Shown: one piece after another, positions 7,470 through 9,677 of the stretch
Position numbering within the stretch: the stretch's first letter is position 1
Layout of the letters: each line of letters starts with the position of its first letter
Assembly: GCA_002368715.1 (NCBI GenBank)
Contig: DFEO01000135.1
Coordinates: 1-9,677 of the forward strand
DNA from: Ruminococcus sp. UBA3800
GTDB taxonomy: Bacteria; Bacillota; Clostridia; Oscillospirales; Ruminococcaceae
DNA length: 9,677 nucleotides
Reading direction: 5' to 3'
Program-made: the position numbers and the translations under genes
The notes under the pieces: generated by a model
What the model was told of the DNA's origin: nothing
Database searches by the model: none
The model's input: only the letters and a program-made list of their open reading frames with translations

Positions 7470-7489
7470 TGCCTTTCGGCAGGTTTGCT
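7421..7489 (-). ncRNA. Cyclic di-GMP class I riboswitch aptamer (GEMM-I)
   Basis: Minus strand. P1 is GCAA (from GCAAACC, 7482-7488) with TTGC (from GGTTGC, 7422-7427). The first internal hairpin is CTGCC-GAAA-GGCAG (7469-7482) with the family's GNRA tetraloop. Then comes the invariant GACGCAAAGCC (7457-7467), followed by the GGGTCTAA receptor side and GACAGCCGGTTGC closing the fold. By alignment from memory to the Vc2 aptamer, the guanine before CAAACC corresponds to G20 and the C ending GGTTGC to C92, the two positions that read the guanines of c-di-GMP; an A at the first position would suggest a cGAMP variant, and it is G here. It lies in the roughly 190-nt leader of the beta-helix gene. 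Confidence 0.93.
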
Positions 7490-7563
7490 GAACACTGATT
7501 TTTCGTTGTTCACATCCGTTATAAACAATATATTAATCAGCATGAATATGTTTCCTATTTTAT

Positions 7564-7592
7564 ATTATACCAATAAAAGAGTCATAATTCAA
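7564..7592 (-). promoter_or_regulatory. Promoter of the riboswitch / beta-helix transcript
   Basis: Minus strand: -35 TTGAAT (7587-7592), 17-bp spacer, -10 TATAAT (7564-7569), with TG one base before the -10 (extended -10). Expected start near 7557, about 68 nt before the aptamer, giving a leader of about 190 nt. Confidence 0.8.
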
Positions 7593-7647
7593 TTCGCAAT
7601 TTTGACAAATTTGCACAAATCCAGTTGTCGAGGTCGTGCATTGATTT

Positions 7648-7758
7648 GTGATATTAACAATATTCAGCATAAAAAATGCCATAAAATATGCCAGCCATAT
7701 TGAATTCACCATCGACTTCTATGAGAATATGACTCCATTGTTCCTGACACAGGACTAA
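7648..7758 (+). pseudogene. Possible 3' remnant of an unidentified gene
   Basis: After an in-frame stop, a 36-codon frame runs to TAA at 7756-7758 and ends with 'FTIDFYENMTPLFLTQD', which reads like the C-terminus of a real protein. There is no ATG or ribosome site at its upstream end, and a clean terminator follows 22 bp after the stop. This fits the tail of a gene whose front was deleted. The family is not recognised, and chance is a serious alternative given the short length. Confidence 0.25.
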
Positions 7759-7780
7759 ATACGCCCAAGAATAACAGAAG

Positions 7781-7805
7781 CGCTCGCAGAAATGCGGGCG
7801 TTTTT
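7781..7805 (+). terminator. Rightward intrinsic terminator
   Basis: CGCTCGCA, loop GAAA, TGCGGGCG (8 pairs, one T-G), then TTTTT. No complete rightward gene lies upstream of it in the window, which supports loss of the gene it once served. Confidence 0.75.
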
Positions 7806-7842
7806 GTTGTGGAAATATATAATTTGGTTTTCACATATTTGT

Positions 7843-7902
7843 GCACAACAGAGAACTTTAGAAATTTCTAAAGAAAAATGGTTAACAAGAGTTGTGCTTT
7901 TT
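7843..7902 (+). repeat. 18-bp perfect palindrome nested in an outer inverted repeat with T-run
   Basis: CTTTAGAAATTTCTAAAG (7856-7873) is its own reverse complement. It is enclosed by GCACAAC (7843-7849) and GTTGTGC (7891-7897), the latter followed directly by five T. It may be an operator plus a weak terminator or attenuator upstream of the mobilisation genes. No binding protein is encoded nearby. Confidence 0.5.
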
Positions 7903-8011
7903 ACCTTTACAAGCGGAGGAAGAAAACGCGTCTTGAAAACTGAAATTGCATACGGGTTCACTAAACGAATACTACTCCCACTACATATCAAATTGAAAGG
8001 TGGTGATAAAT

Positions 8012-8155
8012 ATGCCAGACAAGAATGAGCTGCATCGCTCGGGTGACAGCGGTGACGGCAAGATGCTGTACCCTGAAGATAGCTGTCCAGCCGGCACCCG
8101 GGATGTTTCAAACGTCGTACCTGCGTTGTTAGAGCCGGGTGCCGGTAACTTTTAG
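8012..8155 (+). CDS. Possible 47-residue small protein upstream of mobC
   Basis: Not recognised. The ATG at 8012 has GAAAGGTGG (7996-8004) about 7 bases upstream, which is a credible ribosome site. The product is hydrophilic, begins MPDKNELHRSGDSGDGK, and contains one cysteine and no membrane segment. However, the frame runs over repeated GGGTGMCGGYAA-type DNA words and an 11-bp inverted repeat (8091-8101 / 8135-8145), so the sequence may be conserved as DNA (an oriT or binding region), with the open frame incidental. It could also be a leader peptide for the mobilisation genes. Confidence 0.35.
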   Translation: MPDKNELHRSGDSGDGKMLYPEDSCPAGTRDVSNVVPALLEPGAGNF

Positions 8156-8187
8156 GGTGACGGCAACTTGGTCACAGGGTGCCGGTA
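8041..8187 (+). repeat. Iteron-like degenerate direct repeats
   Basis: Five related words: GGGTGACAGCGG (8041), CGGTGACGGCAA (8050), GGGTGCCGGTAA (8137), GGGTGACGGCAA (8155) and GGGTGCCGGTAG (8177). The last three are spaced 18 and 22 bp apart. The local base composition is clearly GC-richer than the preceding 400 bp. Repeats of this type just upstream of mobC suit binding by MobC or the relaxase. Confidence 0.5.
8091..8145. repeat. 11-bp perfect inverted repeat
   Basis: CCGGCACCCGG (8091-8101) and CCGGGTGCCGG (8135-8145), with a 33-base spacer. The right arm includes the third iteron-like word, so the same word also occurs in inverse orientation at the left arm. Confidence 0.6.
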
Positions 8188-8528
8188 GGATCACGCCATG
8201 TGTCGCCCTGTGTGCCATCCGGCCACCGAGCCGGACAGCTAAGCGAGAGACAAACAAAAACGCCGCACAGCGCATTTGTGAACGGCTGTGGAGCGCACAA
8301 GGCAGAGAGCACAGTTTCTCTTTTCGATGATAATATTGAGTTGAACTAAGGGTGCCTTTGGCAGTCCGTTTGGAAGCTTCTCAGGGCAGTGATTTTCGGA
8401 AAGCAAGCATAGCAGGTGGCGTTCCGCCTCCCGCACGATTGAGCGGGGCTAAGCCCCGAGCCCCCTGCATGATGAAAAAGAATAAGACCGCAGCTCGGAT
8501 TGGAACAGCGGTCGGAAAGGAGAGCATT
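8156..8528 (+). other. Repeat-dense region upstream of mobC, candidate oriT
   Basis: No supported gene. Inverted repeats seen: CACAGGG / CCCTGTG (8173-8179 / 8206-8212), TCCGGC / GCCGGA with a 6-base loop (8218-8235), CACAGC / GCTGTG (8266-8271 / 8285-8290), AGGTGG-CGTT-CCGCCT (8414-8429) and CGGGGC-TAA-GCCCCG (8444-8458). In mobilisable elements of this type oriT is commonly just upstream of mobC, and inverted repeats next to the nick are the rule. The nick site itself cannot be identified by eye. A longer in-frame extension of mobC from 8352 is not used because the ribosome site favours 8529. Confidence 0.45.
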
Positions 8529-8840
8529 ATGAGAAAAAGAAACAGAACAATTTCGATCAGATGCACAGAGGAAGAATACGAAAGAGTGCATCGGAAAGCC
8601 GAGCTGCACGGACTGAAGCTAAATGACTTTGTGCTTCGCTCGGCGCTCGGCAAGAAGATAATTGTGGCACAAGGACTTGATGAAGTTGTGCGGCAGCAGA
8701 AGGCTATCGGCAATAATCTTAACCAGCTTACCCGACTCGCCCACGAGGGCCGGGTACAGTTCATAGACCTGAAGCCCATGCTTGATAAGTACACAGGAGC
8801 AACAGCACTGCTAGCTAAAGCACTTCGGGAGGTGAAGTGA
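8529..8840 (+). CDS. mobC: Mobilisation accessory protein, MobC family
   Basis: DNA-binding helper that assists the relaxase at oriT. 103 residues. An N-terminal ribbon-helix-helix-like part ('NRTISIRCTEEEYERV', 5-20, then 'LNDFVLRSAL', 31-40) is followed by the family core 'QKAIGNNLNQLTRLAHEG' at 57-74. The length is typical and the reading frame intact. An in-frame ATG exists far upstream (8352), but GGAAAGGAG with 6-7 bases spacing points to 8529, and the family N-terminus begins there. The TGA stop shares its A with the ATG of the relaxase gene (TGATG), so the two are translationally coupled. The symbol follows the protein family; the element's own gene name is unknown. Confidence 0.88.
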   Translation: MRKRNRTISIRCTEEEYERVHRKAELHGLKLNDFVLRSALGKKIIVAQGLDEVVRQQKAIGNNLNQLTRLAHEGRVQFIDLKPMLDKYTGATALLAKALREVK

Positions 8841-9352
8841 TGGCGACTGTAACTGCTTTATCAACTAAGGGAGGCGGCGGAGGCAAGGCAAGTCTTGAAT
8901 ATATCTGCCGGGATGACAAGACAGATTACAAGAGGCTAGTCTATGTCGGAAACTGTACTCTGCAGACAGCATACGATGAGTTCCGGAATACCAAACAGCT
9001 TTACAACAAGACCGGAGGGATACAGTATTATCATTTCGTCCAGTCGCATCCGAAAGGATATGAGATAAGCCCGGAGAGTGCTTTGAAGATAGCTTCCGAG
9101 TTTGCGGACAGAGAGCTTCGGGAGCTGTCCGATGAGATCTGTATGAAGTACGGTGTTGCAACGCTGGACAAACCCGATCTCAAACGCCGGACCAACGGCA
9201 TCACAACCGGAGAGTACCGCTCGGCTATGAAACAGCAGAGCTGGAAGATGGATCTGATGAACACCATTGATATTGTGATGCGTTGTGCCGTAGGCAACAC
9301 CTTAGCAACAGTTATTGGGGTTATGTTTGGATGGTTGGTTTTACAGCAATAA
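8840..9352 (+). pseudogene. Relaxase remnant (MobP-like), internal deletion and foreign tail
   Basis: An intact relaxase would nick oriT and pilot the strand in transfer. The N-terminus is well kept: 'SLEYICRDDKT' (18-28) with the candidate catalytic Tyr21, and 'GGIQYYHFVQSH' (59-70). After 'ALKIASEFADRE' (81-92) it jumps to 'LSDEICMKYGV' (96-106). In relatives about 40-50 residues stand between these two motifs, including the HxxxxHxHxH-type metal-binding core; they are missing here, in frame. 'RTNGITTGEYRSAM' (117-130) and 'SWKMDLMNTIDIVM' (134-147) follow, then about 20 hydrophobic residues ('NTLATVIGVMFGWLV', 153-167) unrelated to relaxases, and a stop. Relatives continue for several hundred residues. 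Start: ATG at 8840 with GGAGG 6 bases upstream; a GTG at 8837 is possible. Predicted to be inactive as a nickase. Confidence 0.82.
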
Positions 9353-9372
9353 AACTGAAAGGACAGATACAA

Positions 9373-9603
9373 ATGATTGATGCGATGTTGGGTTACAGAC
9401 AGGGTGAAATCCACTCCGCTGAGTTTTCTGACGAGTGGGGCAAGCTCTGTATCCCCTTTGAAGATTCACTTAGCGAGGATCAGATTGATGTATTCCACAA
9501 AATCCTCGACTGCGTAAGCAATACCGCCGCCGCTGAGATGAGCACTGCTTACAAGGTCGGCTTCAAGGACAGCGTGGCTTTAATGATAGAAGATCAGATA
9601 TAA
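9373..9603 (+). CDS. Small accessory protein of unknown function (resembles DUF6809-type proteins)
   Basis: 76 residues, hydrophilic, no signal or membrane segment. The start has AAAGGA 9 bases upstream; an in-frame extension to 9283 overlaps the relaxase remnant and lacks a ribosome site. The layout 'MLGYRQGEIHSAE' at 5-17, a charged middle, and an ending 'YKVGFKDSVALMIED' at 60-74 recalls small proteins of Clostridia mobile elements (DUF6809-like, from memory; uncertain). No function is known to me. It lies 20 bp after the relaxase remnant and is followed by a strong terminator, so it is the last gene of the module in the window. Confidence 0.7.
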   Translation: MIDAMLGYRQGEIHSAEFSDEWGKLCIPFEDSLSEDQIDVFHKILDCVSNTAAAEMSTAYKVGFKDSVALMIEDQI

Positions 9604-9613
9604 CGAAATATAT

Positions 9614-9656
9614 AAAGTGGTCTTGTTTCTGTTAATTCAGGGATAAGACCTCTTTT
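9614..9656 (+). terminator. Intrinsic terminator after the small accessory gene
   Basis: AAAG, one mismatch, then GGTCTTGTTTCTG / CAGGGATAAGACC (13 pairs with three G-U), a 6-base loop, and CTTTT on the 3' side. It begins 10 bp past the stop at 9603. The A-run on the 5' side lets it work in both directions, although the T-run is clearer for rightward transcription. Confidence 0.8.
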
Positions 9657-9677
9657 ATATGCAACTCAATAATTTAA

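Larger units (their letters stand above)
7593..8011. other. AT-rich region between divergent units, no supported full gene
   Basis: It separates the leftward beta-helix transcript from the rightward mobilisation module. It holds a possible gene-end remnant (7648-7758), a good rightward terminator (7781-7805), and a nested palindrome (7843-7902). A longer frame across 7792-8028 begins inside the terminator hairpin, lacks a ribosome site, and is not called. Confidence 0.5.

Noticed and set aside
7455..7703. 82-residue plus-strand frame opposite the riboswitch and promoter
   Set aside because: Antisense to the aptamer and promoter, AT-rich, no ribosome site; explained by the regulatory elements on the other strand.
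7792..8028. 78-residue plus-strand frame before the mob region
   Set aside because: Begins inside a terminator hairpin, crosses the nested palindrome, and has no ribosome site or recognisable family.
8352..8528. N-terminal extension of MobC by 59 residues
   Set aside because: The extension covers oriT-like hairpins, does not resemble MobC, and the ribosome site and family N-terminus both point to 8529.
1..9677. CRISPR array or insertion sequence
   Set aside because: No regularly spaced 25-40 bp repeats, no transposase frame and no matching terminal inverted repeats were seen.

Overview
The window looks like part of a chromosome from a Gram-positive anaerobe of the class Clostridia, most likely Ruminococcus or a close relative. 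This is inferred from AGGAGG-type ribosome binding sites, a single-chain glycyl-tRNA synthetase, a short glutamate 5-kinase, a secreted beta-helix protein with CxxC and FN3-like modules, a class I c-di-GMP riboswitch, and mobilisation genes like those of Clostridia mobile elements. The genus is a guess from style, not from a marker gene.

Left part (1-4283, all minus strand): a housekeeping gene cluster. A promoter at 4255-4283 reads leftward into a small three-helix membrane protein. A D-2-hydroxyacid dehydrogenase follows through an ATGA overlap. Then come proB and proA, the first two steps of proline synthesis from glutamate, 2 bp apart. Finally there is glyS, cut by the window edge.

Junction (4329-4570): a strong terminator sits just downstream of the 3' part of a tRNA-Arg(ACG). 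The fragment stops exactly at the 5' edge of the anticodon loop and no 5' half follows. This is what one end of an element integrated in a tRNA gene looks like: chromosome on the low-coordinate side, element DNA on the high-coordinate side. Direct repeats resembling integrase arm sites (TAGTGCCCT, 11 bp period) lie about 120 bp inside. No integrase gene is present in the window.

Middle (4570-7600, minus strand): one large gene for a secreted right-handed beta-helix protein (pectate-lyase-like fold, two CxxC modules, two FN3-like domains). It is preceded by a textbook promoter, a c-di-GMP-I riboswitch, and an intrinsic terminator overlapped by a 14-bp antiterminator that uses the riboswitch's own conserved core. 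The layout predicts that c-di-GMP turns the gene OFF. This is the most informative system in the window.

Right part (7600-9677, plus strand): a decayed mobilisation module. An AT-rich region with a gene-end remnant, a terminator and nested palindromes leads into a GC-rich, repeat-dense stretch (8012-8500) that is a candidate oriT. Next come an intact mobC and a relaxase remnant that keeps its N-terminus but has lost the histidine metal-binding core and its C-terminal half. A small accessory-type gene and a long terminator end the region. The relaxase as written should not be able to nick DNA, so this copy would need a helper relaxase in trans.
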